Below are positions 41,032 through 48,636 of a DNA stretch of 50,071 nt, piece by piece. The notes under the pieces are model-generated. The model saw only the letters and a list, made by a program, of their open reading frames with translations. It ran no database searches and was not told where the DNA came from. The DNA comes from an uncultured Planctomycetota bacterium (lineage in GTDB: Bacteria; Planctomycetota; Brocadiia; CAIUPP01). Each line of letters opens with the position of its first letter. The stretch's first letter is position 1. The translations under genes were made by a program, and so were the position numbers. Location: the NCBI GenBank assembly GCA_903901045.1, contig CAIUPP010000091.1, positions 1-50,071 on the forward strand. The letters run 5' to 3'.

Positions 41032-41071
41032 GGCTTCTGACGACCTCAAAAAGCAGGCGGCGGAAGCGGGG

Positions 41072-41632
41072 TCACACCCGCGTGACGTACGTCCCGGTGC
41101 GCGTGTCCACCTTCAACACATCCCCCTGGTTGACGAACAGGGGAACCTGAATGACGGCGCCGGTCTCCACCGTCACCGGTTTGCTGGCGCCGCTGACGGT
41201 ATCCCCTTTGACCCCGGGGGAGCACTCCGTCACCTTCAACTCCACGAACGGCGGGATTTCCACCTTCAGTGGCTTGTCGTTATGGAGCATCACCTGCACC
41301 TCCATGTTCTCCTTGAGCCACTTGGAGATGTCCCCCGGAACCTGGTTCTCTCCAAGGACCACCTGGTCGTACGTCTCGGTGTCCATGAAGTGGTACATCC
41401 CTCCCTGCTTGTACAGGAAGGTGTTCGGGCGGGACTGGAGGATGACCAACTCGACCTTCTGCTCGCCGCGCCAGGTCTTGTCCAGCACCTGCCCCGTATT
41501 GATGTCCTTGAGCTTGACGCGGACGAAGGTGGGGCCTTTGCCCGGCTTGACCCGGTCGTATTCGACGATGAAACAGATGCGCCCTTCGTACATAATCGCC
41601 TGGCCCGGACGCATGTCGTTTGTAGAGATCAT
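41072..41632 (-). CDS. efp: Translation elongation factor P
   Basis: The product has 186 residues, the typical length. EF-P rescues ribosomes stalled at polyproline. The N-terminal KOW-like domain includes the modification loop RVKPGKGPTFVRVKLKD, with the candidate Lys at the tip (PGKG). Two OB domains follow, with the EF-P signature region LKVEIPPFVELKVTECSPG and the late VSGASKPVTVETGAVIQVPLF. It forms the well-known pepQ-efp-accB-accC gene order seen in many phyla. No EpmA/EpmB modification enzyme is visible in the window. Confidence 0.96.
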   Translation of the reverse strand: MISTNDMRPGQAIMYEGRICFIVEYDRVKPGKGPTFVRVKLKDINTGQVLDKTWRGEQKVELVILQSRPNTFLYKQGGMYHFMDTETYDQVVLGENQVPGDISKWLKENMEVQVMLHNDKPLKVEIPPFVELKVTECSPGVKGDTVSGASKPVTVETGAVIQVPLFVNQGDVLKVDTRTGTYVTRV

Positions 41633-41666
41633 ACTTCCATATCTTCCAGTAATGATTTAGGTTACA

Positions 41667-42758
41667 TCAAGCAACCAGGAACGCCTCGAGCGACCTCGGC
41701 AGGGAGGTCAGACTGACGTGGCCGTTGCGCGTGACCCGCAGCATGTCCTCGATGCGCACTCCGCCTGCGCCGGGCAGGTAAACGCCCGGTTCGACTGTAA
41801 TGACCATACCCGGTCGGAGCAGTGTTTTCTGGCCGCGCGCAAGCGTTGGGGCCTCGTGCACGTCCAGACCGACCCCGTGTCCCAGGCTATGGCCGAAGTG
41901 CTTGCCGTGCCGGTGCGCCTTGAGGTAGTTCCGGGCAACGGCATCGATCGCGCCTGCCGTCCGGCCCGCTCTGACCTGCCTCACCGCTCGGCGTTGAGCG
42001 GCCAGCACGACGGAGTGCAGACGCCGATACAACGGGGGGATTCTATCCAAGAAGGCCATACGTGTCAAGTCAGCGTTGTACATCTGCACGCGCGCGCCCC
42101 AATCGAACAGCGCCGCCTCGCCCCGTTTCAGCTTGCGCTGCGAAGGGCGCGCGTGAGGCAGACTCGGGCGCTCGCCGAATGCGACAATCGACTCGAACCC
42201 CGGCTGATCGGCCCCCAGCTCCTCCATCGTGCGGTCGAGCAGGCGCGCGATCTCCAGTTCAGTGACCCCCGGAGCCAGGCGCGCAACCGTCAGGCGGAAC
42301 GCCTCCTCGGAAATGGCCACGGCCTGTTCGATCGCCGCCAACTCCGAGCCATCCTTGATGACGCGCAATCGCTCCACCAGCCCGCGCGACGGCATCACCT
42401 GCGCCTTGCCGGTCCAGCGGCGCAACTCCTCCAACTCAGCCACCGTCATCGCCGCGCTCTCGATCCCCAGCCGCTTCACCCCCGCCCGCCGCGCCGTTTC
42501 GGCCGCCGCGCGCATCAGTCCCTTGCGCCGGGTGACGATTCGAACGCCCCCGGTCTCCTGTCCCGCCTGCTCCGTAAACCGCGAGTCCGTAATGAGATGC
42601 GCCTCACCGGCCGCCACCAGCAAAGCGCTGTCCTCCCCCCGGAACCCGCTCAGGTAGTACACGTTGCGCCGGTTGGTCACCAGCAGACCTTCGAGTTTCT
42701 CCCGGCGCAAAAGCTTCACAAGCCGCCCGCGGCGCGCGGCGCATGAGACGTTGACCAT
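41667..42758 (-). CDS. M24 family Xaa-Pro peptidase
   Basis: The product has 363 residues. It is a creatinase-type N-terminal domain followed by a pita-bread M24 domain that cleaves X-Pro bonds with two metal ions. The ligands can be traced: first Asp in ALFDWGARVQMYNADLTR plus the second Asp eleven residues on, His in GHSLGHGVGLDVHEAP, Glu in ITVEPGVYLPG, and the final Glu in GGVRIEDML. The start has GGGAGG 9 bases upstream. The pairing with efp is conserved in bacteria and may reflect the shared handling of proline-rich sequences. Confidence 0.93.
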   Translation of the reverse strand: MVNVSCAARRGRLVKLLRREKLEGLLVTNRRNVYYLSGFRGEDSALLVAAGEAHLITDSRFTEQAGQETGGVRIVTRRKGLMRAAAETARRAGVKRLGIESAAMTVAELEELRRWTGKAQVMPSRGLVERLRVIKDGSELAAIEQAVAISEEAFRLTVARLAPGVTELEIARLLDRTMEELGADQPGFESIVAFGERPSLPHARPSQRKLKRGEAALFDWGARVQMYNADLTRMAFLDRIPPLYRRLHSVVLAAQRRAVRQVRAGRTAGAIDAVARNYLKAHRHGKHFGHSLGHGVGLDVHEAPTLARGQKTLLRPGMVITVEPGVYLPGAGGVRIEDMLRVTRNGHVSLTSLPRSLEAFLVA

Positions 42759-42810
42759 CGGCTAGCGCCTCCCTGAAACAGGCGTCCTGTCGGACGCATG
42801 CCATTTCTTC

Positions 42811-42943
42811 TGCTCTGTTGAAACCGTCATGTTCAACAGGCCGGACCGACGGTGGAGCGATCGGGACACAAAACTTTCCTTCGGAAAGTATTATGTCCCA
42901 GCCCTGCCAAAGGCCGCGCCGACGGGATGGTATCAACAGAGCA
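42811..42943. mobile_element. MITE-like 133-bp element with 15-bp inverted ends
   Basis: The ends match at 14 of 15 positions. The interior is dominated by the GGGACACAAAACTT hairpin. There is no coding capacity. It is a candidate nonautonomous element; no target-site duplication is obvious. Confidence 0.45.
42861..42897. repeat. GGGACACAAAACTT hairpin, copy 2
   Basis: There are 17-base arms, GGGACACAAAACTTTCC and GGAAAGTATTATGTCCC, around TTC. Fifteen of 17 positions pair, with an A-A mispair at the same place as in the copy at 23906. Confidence 0.8.
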
Positions 42944-43025
42944 CATTCTCTCTTTTGGAAAGCTACTTTGCACACAGGAGGGCGGTCGTGTCAAGGCAGG
43001 TTCGCGGAGGACGAGGGCAGTTGCA

Positions 43026-43054
43026 TTGAATCCCCGCCCCATGCCAGCTATATT
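43026..43054 (+). promoter_or_regulatory. Candidate sigma70 promoter for the Gfo/Idh/MocA gene
   Basis: TTGAAT (4 of 6), 17 bases, then TATATT (5 of 6). The predicted leader is about 77 nt. Confidence 0.5.
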
Positions 43055-43137
43055 AACGTCGCCGATTTACGGCAGGCGTTGTCCGGTAAGCCAGGATCAG
43101 GTTGCCGGCGGAAGACTGTTGATCGAGAGGAGAGTCC

Positions 43138-44220
43138 GTGAAGAGACTGCGAGTCGCCATCATCGGGCAGGGACGCAGCGGGCGGGATATTCATTCCTCG
43201 CACATGCGCGACCTGCCGGAGATGTTTGAAATCGTCGCGGCAGTGGACCCGCTGAAAGTCCGCCGCACGCGCGCCGCCGAGGAATTGAAGTGCGAAGTGT
43301 ACGCAGACTACAAGCCGCTGCTGAAGCGGCGCGACCTGGACCTGGTGGTGAACGCCTCTCCCAGCCACCTGCACGTCCCGATCTCGCTGGAGCTGTTCAA
43401 GGCCGGGCACAACGTCCTCACCGAGAAGCCGCTGGCGCGCACCGTCCGCGAAGTGGACCAGCTCGCCGCCGCGGCGAAGAAAGCGAAGAAGCTCTTCGCC
43501 ATCTACCAGCAATCCCGTTTCGCCCCCTACTTCCAGCAGGTGAGCAAGGTGATCGACTCCGGCGTGCTGGGCCGCATCGTGCAGATCTCCATCGCCTTCA
43601 ACGGCTTTGGCCGCCGGTGGGATTGGCAGACGCTGACCTCCTGGAACGGCGGGAACCTCATGAACACCGGCCCCCATCCGCTCGACCAGGCGCTGCGCCT
43701 GATGGACGTCCCGACCGACCAGACCCCCGCCGTCTTCTGCTTCATGGACCGCGCCCATTTCTTCGGCGACGCCGAGGGGCACGTGAAGCTCCTGCTGCGC
43801 GCCGAGAAGCGCCCGCTGATCGACCTGGAGATTTCCTCCTGCTGCGCCTATCCCCTGTTCACCTACCACCTCTTCGGAACCCAGGGCGGCCTGAAGGGCG
43901 GCATGACGGAGATGGAGTGGCGCTATTACAAGCCGGCCGAAGCCCCCAGGCAGCGCGCCACCGAAGTACCGATCCACAACCCCGACTGGACCCCCGCCTA
44001 CTGCGGCGAGCAACTGAATTGGCACACCGAGAAGTGGCAGGTGCCCGAGGAGCAGAAGGACCTCTTCCGCACCCTCGGCCTGGCCTACTATCGCATGCTC
44101 CACAAGCACATCACGCAGGGCGGGCCGCTGGTGGTCACCCCCGCCCAGGTGCGCCAGCAGATCGCCGTAATTCAGGAAGCCCACCGCCAGAATCCGCAGA
44201 TCTGGGGGAAGAAGAAGTAG
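43138..44220 (+). CDS. Gfo/Idh/MocA-family NAD(P)-dependent oxidoreductase
   Basis: The product has 360 residues. The GTG start has AGGAG 5 bases upstream. The Rossmann motif is AIIGQGRSGRDIHSSHM (residues 6-22), the cofactor/substrate motif is LTEKPLARTVREVDQL (about 97-112), and the catalytic-type motif is NTGPHPLDQALRLMD (about 179-193). These define the family, whose members oxidise or reduce sugars, inositols or biliverdin-like substrates; the substrate is not evident here. It is monocistronic, with a hairpin and T-run downstream. Confidence 0.92.
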   Translation: MKRLRVAIIGQGRSGRDIHSSHMRDLPEMFEIVAAVDPLKVRRTRAAEELKCEVYADYKPLLKRRDLDLVVNASPSHLHVPISLELFKAGHNVLTEKPLARTVREVDQLAAAAKKAKKLFAIYQQSRFAPYFQQVSKVIDSGVLGRIVQISIAFNGFGRRWDWQTLTSWNGGNLMNTGPHPLDQALRLMDVPTDQTPAVFCFMDRAHFFGDAEGHVKLLLRAEKRPLIDLEISSCCAYPLFTYHLFGTQGGLKGGMTEMEWRYYKPAEAPRQRATEVPIHNPDWTPAYCGEQLNWHTEKWQVPEEQKDLFRTLGLAYYRMLHKHITQGGPLVVTPAQVRQQIAVIQEAHRQNPQIWGKKK

Positions 44221-44222
44221 GG

Positions 44223-44264
44223 ATTGATAATTGATGATTGATAAGTGATGATTGTTGATTGAAG
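44223..44264. repeat. Period-7 degenerate array (ATTGATA type)
   Basis: Six consecutive heptamers read ATTGATA, ATTGATG, ATTGATA, AGTGATG, ATTGTTG, ATTGAAG, starting 3 bp after the oxidoreductase stop. The inverse of the same unit occurs at 45861-45895. Confidence 0.8.
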
Positions 44265-44266
44265 AG

Positions 44267-44313
44267 TGGCGCGCCGGGCTCGCACGCAACGGGCTTGGCG
44301 CGCCAGTTCTTTT
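44267..44313 (+). terminator. Candidate intrinsic terminator after the oxidoreductase gene
   Basis: TGGCGCGCC (44267-44275) pairs perfectly with GGCGCGCCA (44297-44305), followed by GTTCTTTTT. The 21-base loop is long for a classical terminator. Confidence 0.45.
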
Positions 44314-44339
44314 TCTGCCGTTCTCTCAATAAACCAAAA

Positions 44340-44543
44340 GTCATCGCGAGAGAGCGCCGCCGAAGACCGCGTTTGCGGCTGGACGGTTCCCGGCGCGAAC
44401 GCGGCGATCTTCCATATTCAATACCCGCTTGCTCCGGGAACGGTGGCTTTGGGGAAGGTTATTGAAAGCAGAAGATCGCCACGGCCGGCCGGAGAAACCT
44501 CCTCCAGCTCGTAGCGTTCGTGACCGGCCGCCCTCGCGATGAC
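44340..44543. mobile_element. 204-bp MITE-like element (GTCATCGCGAG ends)
   Basis: Perfect 11-bp terminal inverted repeats, GTCATCGCGAG and CTCGCGATGAC. An internal inverted pair, GCGATCTTC (44404-44412) and GAAGATCGC (44471-44479), extends imperfectly through TTCAATA. The 3122-3173 repeat shares the GTCAT.GCGAG and GGC.ATCTTCC pieces. Confidence 0.6.
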
Positions 44544-44606
44544 ACATTATGAACGTCCCCGCGGGAACTCTGCCCTGGAGGGTTTCGAACGAACCTTCCG
44601 AAGGTT

Positions 44607-45077
44607 TCAAGACTCCTGTGGTTTCTTCTTCCGTTGCGCGTGGATGGTTTCGTCGAGGCGCTGAAGGAACTTCGAGCGGTCGCGCGGAGCGAAGGGGGCT
44701 GGGCCGCCGGTGACGGCATCCATGGCGCGCAGGTGCGACATCAACTCGCGTCCGGCCAGCGCGTGGCCGATCCCCTCCTCCGTGAACGCCCCGCCGCGCA
44801 GGTCCAGCACAGCCGCCCCCCTGGCCAGGCAGCGCGCCGCCAGCGGGATATCGGCAGTGATCACAATATCCCCCGGCTCGGCATGCTCGGCGATCCAGTC
44901 GTCCGCCGCATCGAGCTTATGGCTGCCGTCCACCACCACCATCCGGTGCGCGTCGTCGTGCCGGATGGGCATAGGCGTGTTCGCCACGAACGTCACCGCG
45001 ATCCCATAGCGTTTCGCCACCTTGCAGACTTCCTGCTTCACCGGGCAGCCGTCCGCGTCAACGTAGATCTGAATCAT
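44607..45077 (-). CDS. YaiI/YqxD-family protein (UPF0178, DUF188)
   Basis: The product has 156 residues. It begins MIQIYVDADGCPVKQEV, the hallmark of the family, with DADGCPV near a likely metal site. Then VTFVANTPMPI, DIVITADIPLAARCLARGA and VLDLRGGAFTEEGIG follow in order. The fold is PIN/NYN-like, so a nuclease role is suspected, but function is unproven. It ends at an AACCTTCCGAAGGTT palindrome. Confidence 0.92.
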   Translation of the reverse strand: MIQIYVDADGCPVKQEVCKVAKRYGIAVTFVANTPMPIRHDDAHRMVVVDGSHKLDAADDWIAEHAEPGDIVITADIPLAARCLARGAAVLDLRGGAFTEEGIGHALAGRELMSHLRAMDAVTGGPAPFAPRDRSKFLQRLDETIHAQRKKKPQES

Positions 45078-45116
45078 ACGGATCGTCGCCTGCCTCTATT
45101 CCATGCGACAAACGTG

Positions 45117-45142
45117 TAGGGGCGGGCTTTAGCCCGCCCACC
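45117..45142. repeat. GGGGCGGGCTTTAGCCCGCCC palindrome
   Basis: An intergenic hairpin of the form TAGGGGCGGGC-TTTA-GCCCGCCCACC, followed by a CGGACTGAAGCCCGGGCC tract. It sits between yaiI and the YjdF-like gene and shares its GTAGGGGC start with family 1. Confidence 0.7.
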
Positions 45143-45187
45143 TGTTTGCACGGACTGAAGCCCGGGCCTGCACGGGCCGCGCCTGAT

Positions 45188-45811
45188 TTACGGCCCGCGC
45201 TCCTCCAGCTTCCTCATCGACCGGTCATGCAGCCGCGAGAGCAGCAGGATCGCGCAGGTCGCGCCGAGCAGCGCCATGAACATATCCTCTTGCGCGTCCC
45301 ACAGATCCCCCTGCATCCCCAGCCACTCCGCCGGGTTGGCGGGGTAGAACAGCGCCGCCGCCCACCACTCGATGAGTTCATAGAATGCGCTGATAGCCAG
45401 GCAGGTGGCGATGCAGAGGAAGGCGAGCCACTTGCCGCGCTTCAGCCCGCTGGTGCGCAGCAGCAACTCGCGCGCGATGATGGCCGGGACGAACCCCTGC
45501 GCAAAATGCCCCACGCGGTCGAAATGGTTGCGCGCCAGCCCCAGCGCCCCCTTGAGCCACTCGAACCAGGGGTTCAGCGCGTACGTGTACTTCCCCCCGA
45601 CGGCGAGGATGGTGAAATGGATGGCGACCAGCAGGTAGACGAGATTGGAGAAACGGAACCGCCGCTGCGTGAGCGCCAGCGCGACGACCCCGCCGATGCC
45701 GATGAACGTCTCGAAGAACCAGGTGGCGTAATCATGCGGCTTGAAGGCCGACCATGCCAGGACCGCGGCGCAGTAGATCACCAGCGCCCGAACCGGGTTG
45801 CGGATCGTCAC
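45188..45811 (-). CDS. YjdF-like membrane protein (DUF2238)
   Basis: The product has 207 residues and about six transmembrane helices. Family landmarks: NHFDRVGHFAQGFVPAIIARELLLR in the middle and YELIEWWAAALFY with LGMQGDLWDAQEDMFMALLGA near the end. These acidic/His residues in membrane segments are typical of DUF2238, whose function is unknown. I chose the GTG preceded by AGGTGG 5 bases upstream. An in-frame ATG at 45853 is an alternative, adding 14 residues next to the heptamer array. Confidence 0.85.
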   Translation of the reverse strand: MTIRNPVRALVIYCAAVLAWSAFKPHDYATWFFETFIGIGGVVALALTQRRFRFSNLVYLLVAIHFTILAVGGKYTYALNPWFEWLKGALGLARNHFDRVGHFAQGFVPAIIARELLLRTSGLKRGKWLAFLCIATCLAISAFYELIEWWAAALFYPANPAEWLGMQGDLWDAQEDMFMALLGATCAILLLSRLHDRSMRKLEERGP

Positions 45812-45860
45812 ACTCCCCACCTTTCGCGCCCTATTCGCCTGAGCGCAAAGCATCCGCGCC

Positions 45861-45895
45861 CCAATTCGCAATCATCATTCATCAATTATCAATCC
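45861..45895. repeat. Period-7 degenerate array (inverse ATTGATA type)
   Basis: On the minus strand the heptamers read ATTGATA, ATTGATG, AATGATG, ATTGCGA, ATTGGGG. They match the units at 44223-44264 in the opposite orientation, 1.6 kb away. Confidence 0.75.
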
Positions 45896-45905
45896 CCTCC
45901 GCCGC

Positions 45906-47264
45906 CTACTCTTCCGCCTCATCGCACGTCGGGCAGAGAAGGCGCGGAGCGCCGGTGCTGCTCAGGAGGTGGATGTACGTGTCCCCCATATCGACCGTGG
46001 CGACAGGCCCAGGCGCTTGAACCCAGCCGCCCGTTCGCCCTTGAACGCGGAATTCAATAATACCGCCGGTCTTGCCGTCGCCGTAGCTGTCCACTACCCG
46101 CATCCACCAGTCGTTCTTGGTCGTGGGAGGCCAGTAGTTGGCTCCGCCGCTGACGTCCATCGTCGTGACGATATTGGGATTCTGCTCATCCCAGATGCCG
46201 GCCAGCGTGTTAATGAGCAGCGGATAGTAGAACCACTCCGTCCATTTCGGCTTCGTCACGGGTCCCACGCCGATCTGAACGAATATGTCGCCGCGGTACG
46301 GGTGCGCGATAGTCGCCTGCGCCTTCATCTTCGGAGTGTACGGTTGCTTGCGCTCGACGCCGTAGTAGACCTGCCCGTCCACCATGTTGGTGCCGTAAAA
46401 CGTGTCGTAGGCGATGAACGCGCGCCCCGCCAGGCACCAGTCGGCGCCCCAGGAGTTCTGGAACTCAAACGCGCCTACGTGCCCCGCCCCGTCGGTAATC
46501 GTGTCATTGAATCCGATGAGGGGGAAGGCATGTCCGCCGCGAACGGCGAGCCCGTTGGGGTACCAGACGAAATTCGTTGCGCCCGAGGGCAGGCTGTCGA
46601 ACGCGTTGTCCACCAGAATGCCGACCAGCACCGGCGTCCCTTTCAGGATCAACGCTTTGATCTTCGCCAGCTCGTCGGGACTGGTCGCAGGGAGGGTCTT
46701 GCCAAAACTGACCTTCTTGGCGCTGGCGTATGCAATGCGGTGCGGGATTGCAAGATCGCAGTAACCCTGGCTCGGCCACTCGCGGAGAATGGAGTCGCTG
46801 TCCGCCGTATTGTAGGGTTGGTCGGCCATCGTGGTGATTCCGCGCATGCAAAGGACGGCCAGGTTGTCCTCCAGGTAGGAACCGTAGTCGCCTCCGCCGT
46901 CGACCTGCGGATACAGGTAGCTCGGAGAGAAGGTGTTCGAAAAATCGTAGCCCTCCGCGCCCTTGCGAACGTGCTCCATGTAGCTCTTCCAGGCATACCC
47001 CGTGGCGCAGGAGGCGCAGGAGCCGTACTGCCCCTGGTCCATGGCGTCCGGCATGAAAGCGGCCAGGCTGTACGCATCGACGATGGGCTTCTTCGACTTC
47101 GCCACCTCGCCGCCCGGCAGCGAATCATCCGCCACCATCGCCGGCGAGGGGCGCGCCATCCGCAGCCCCAGCGCGTGCAACTGCTGATCCGCCAGCGCGG
47201 GCAGCGCCGCCAGCGCCAACCCCAGAACCACGGAGGCGACCGCCATCTTTCGCGCTCGGTTCAT
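45906..47264 (-). CDS. Secreted papain-like (C1A) protease with P/Homo B-like domain, paralogue 1
   Basis: The product has 452 residues. Signal peptide about 1-25 (VASVVLGLALAALPALA). The papain triad is visible: Cys in MDQGQYGSCASCATGYAW (about 82), His in RGGHAFPLIGFND (about 249), Asn in FEFQNSWGADW (about 272). The usual Trp after the Cys is replaced. A C-terminal domain (about 310-430) has IAHPYRGDIFVQIGVG, TTMDVSGG and WWMRVVDSYGDGKTGGI, matching P/Homo B proprotein-convertase domains. It ends CPTCDEAEE. AAAGGGAAG lies before the ATG. It starts 39 bp after its upstream paralogue in the same operon. Confidence 0.88.
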   Translation of the reverse strand: MNRARKMAVASVVLGLALAALPALADQQLHALGLRMARPSPAMVADDSLPGGEVAKSKKPIVDAYSLAAFMPDAMDQGQYGSCASCATGYAWKSYMEHVRKGAEGYDFSNTFSPSYLYPQVDGGGDYGSYLEDNLAVLCMRGITTMADQPYNTADSDSILREWPSQGYCDLAIPHRIAYASAKKVSFGKTLPATSPDELAKIKALILKGTPVLVGILVDNAFDSLPSGATNFVWYPNGLAVRGGHAFPLIGFNDTITDGAGHVGAFEFQNSWGADWCLAGRAFIAYDTFYGTNMVDGQVYYGVERKQPYTPKMKAQATIAHPYRGDIFVQIGVGPVTKPKWTEWFYYPLLINTLAGIWDEQNPNIVTTMDVSGGANYWPPTTKNDWWMRVVDSYGDGKTGGIIEFRVQGRTGGWVQAPGPVATVDMGDTYIHLLSSTGAPRLLCPTCDEAEE

Positions 47265-47303
47265 CGCACTTCCCTTTCTCTTCGTTATCGGGTATTCAAG
47301 CGC

Positions 47304-48635
47304 CTATTCGGCGGCTTCGTCGCACGTGTTGCACAGGCCCATGACGCTGGGGACGCCGGTTCCACCGAGGGTGATGTACGTGGGACCCACGTCCGCCATG
47401 CCCACCGGCACGGTCGCCGTGTACGTCCCGCCAGGGCCGACCAATTGGAACTGCGCGATGGAGCCGGTGACGCCGTCTGAATCGTAATCCCACGCCATCA
47501 TCCACCAGGCATTCTTGGTTGAAGGAGGCCAGCACTTGGCGCCGCCGGTGATGTCCAGCGTCGCTGAAATATTGGCGTGCGTATCATCCCATACCCCCGC
47601 CTCGTTCATGACCAGACCGCCGTAATACACCTCGCTCCATTTCGCCTTGCTCCCCAGCCCCGAGCCGATGACAACAAAGACTACGCCGCGCTTGGGGTGG
47701 TTGATGGTGATATTGGCTTTGATCGTGGGGGTGTAGGCTTTGCGCTCGGCGCCATAATAGGCGTATTGATTGACGCACAGGCCCTCATAGAAGGCGTCGT
47801 AGGCGATGTAGGCGCGCCCCCCGTTGCACCAGCCGGTCCCCCAGGAATTCTGGAACTCGAACGCGCCGACGTGGCCATCCCCGTCGGTAATCGTGTCGTC
47901 GTATCCGATGAGAGGAATGGCGTGCCCGCCGCGGATGCTCGACGCATTGGGGTACCAGACGTAGTTCGTCGCGCCCGAATCCAGGTTGTCGAAGGCGTTG
48001 TCCACCGAGATACCCAGGAGCAGCGGCGTCCCCTTCGCAATAAGAGCCTTGGCCTTCTTGACGGCGGCGGGGGTGCCCAATGCGACCACCGAGCCAATCG
48101 CTCCCCCCTTGACATAGGCATTGCGCTGCGGCATCGCGTTCTCGTACTGGGACTGGGTCGGCCAGGTGGTGACGTTCTCCACGTACGGTTGAGCCGAGAT
48201 GGTGGAAACGCCTCGGCTGCACAGGACAAAGAGGTTGTCTTCAAAGTACGAGCCATTGTCCCCCCCGCCGTTGACCTGCGGGTAGAGATAGGAGGGGCTG
48301 AACGTATGCGCGCCGCCACTGGGGCTCCAGCCGCGGGCGACTGCCTCCATATGGCTCTTCCAAGCGTACCCGGTGGAGCAGGAGCCGCAGGAGCCGATGC
48401 TCCCCTGGTCCATCGGGGTGGGCATCGAGGGGGCCAGGCTGAATATCGGCGTGCCGCCGCCTGAGACCCGCCCGACCGGCGGCAGAGAATCTCCCGCCAT
48501 CATCATGCCCGGGGAGGGACGCGCCATCCGCAGCCCCAGCGCGTGCGGAATCCCATCCCCCGCCAGAGTCGGCAGGGCGAACCCGAACAACGCCAGGGCG
48601 AAGCACCCCAGAGCGATCTTTCGAACCGTGTTCAT
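47304..48635 (-). CDS. Secreted papain-like (C1A) protease with P/Homo B-like domain, paralogue 2
   Basis: The product has 443 residues and the same architecture as its neighbour: signal peptide, a shared HALGLRMARPSP stretch after cleavage, Cys in MDQGSIGSCGSCSTGYAW, His in RGGHAIPLIGYDD, Asn in FEFQNSWGTGW, then the P-like domain (INHPKRGVVFVVIG, ATLDITGG) and the tail CNTCDEAAE. Identity is high around the active site and lower in the C-terminal domain, so the pair arose by tandem duplication some time ago. The ATG lies 1 bp after the TPR gene stop (TGATATG), sharing its AAAGGGAAG ribosome site. Confidence 0.88.
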   Translation of the reverse strand: MNTVRKIALGCFALALFGFALPTLAGDGIPHALGLRMARPSPGMMMAGDSLPPVGRVSGGGTPIFSLAPSMPTPMDQGSIGSCGSCSTGYAWKSHMEAVARGWSPSGGAHTFSPSYLYPQVNGGGDNGSYFEDNLFVLCSRGVSTISAQPYVENVTTWPTQSQYENAMPQRNAYVKGGAIGSVVALGTPAAVKKAKALIAKGTPLLLGISVDNAFDNLDSGATNYVWYPNASSIRGGHAIPLIGYDDTITDGDGHVGAFEFQNSWGTGWCNGGRAYIAYDAFYEGLCVNQYAYYGAERKAYTPTIKANITINHPKRGVVFVVIGSGLGSKAKWSEVYYGGLVMNEAGVWDDTHANISATLDITGGAKCWPPSTKNAWWMMAWDYDSDGVTGSIAQFQLVGPGGTYTATVPVGMADVGPTYITLGGTGVPSVMGLCNTCDEAAE

Positions 48636-48636
48636 A

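Larger units (their letters stand above)
42759..43137. other. Divergent intergenic region with a palindromic element and a promoter
   Basis: This 379-bp region contains an element bounded by TGCTCTGTTGAAACC (42811-42825) and its inverse GGTATCAACAGAGCA (42929-42943), enclosing the GGGACACAAAACTT hairpin. A plus-strand promoter is at 43026-43054. No gene is supported. Confidence 0.7.
44221..44606. other. Repeat-filled intergenic region
   Basis: This 386-bp region between convergent genes is fully accounted for by a heptamer array, a terminator-like hairpin, the inverted-repeat element at 44340-44543 and an AACCTTCCGAAGGTT partial palindrome at 44592-44606. No gene is supported. Confidence 0.75.

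Noticed and set aside
40567-41049. Longer TTG start for accB
   Set aside because: The ATG six codons later begins with the canonical AccB sequence, and the extra residues are not family-like.
39214-42758. pepQ-efp-accB-accC as an unusual combination
   Set aside because: This gene order is common in many bacterial phyla.
44341-44610. Short frames on both strands between the oxidoreductase and yaiI
   Set aside because: The segment is explained by an inverted-repeat element; the frames have no start signals.
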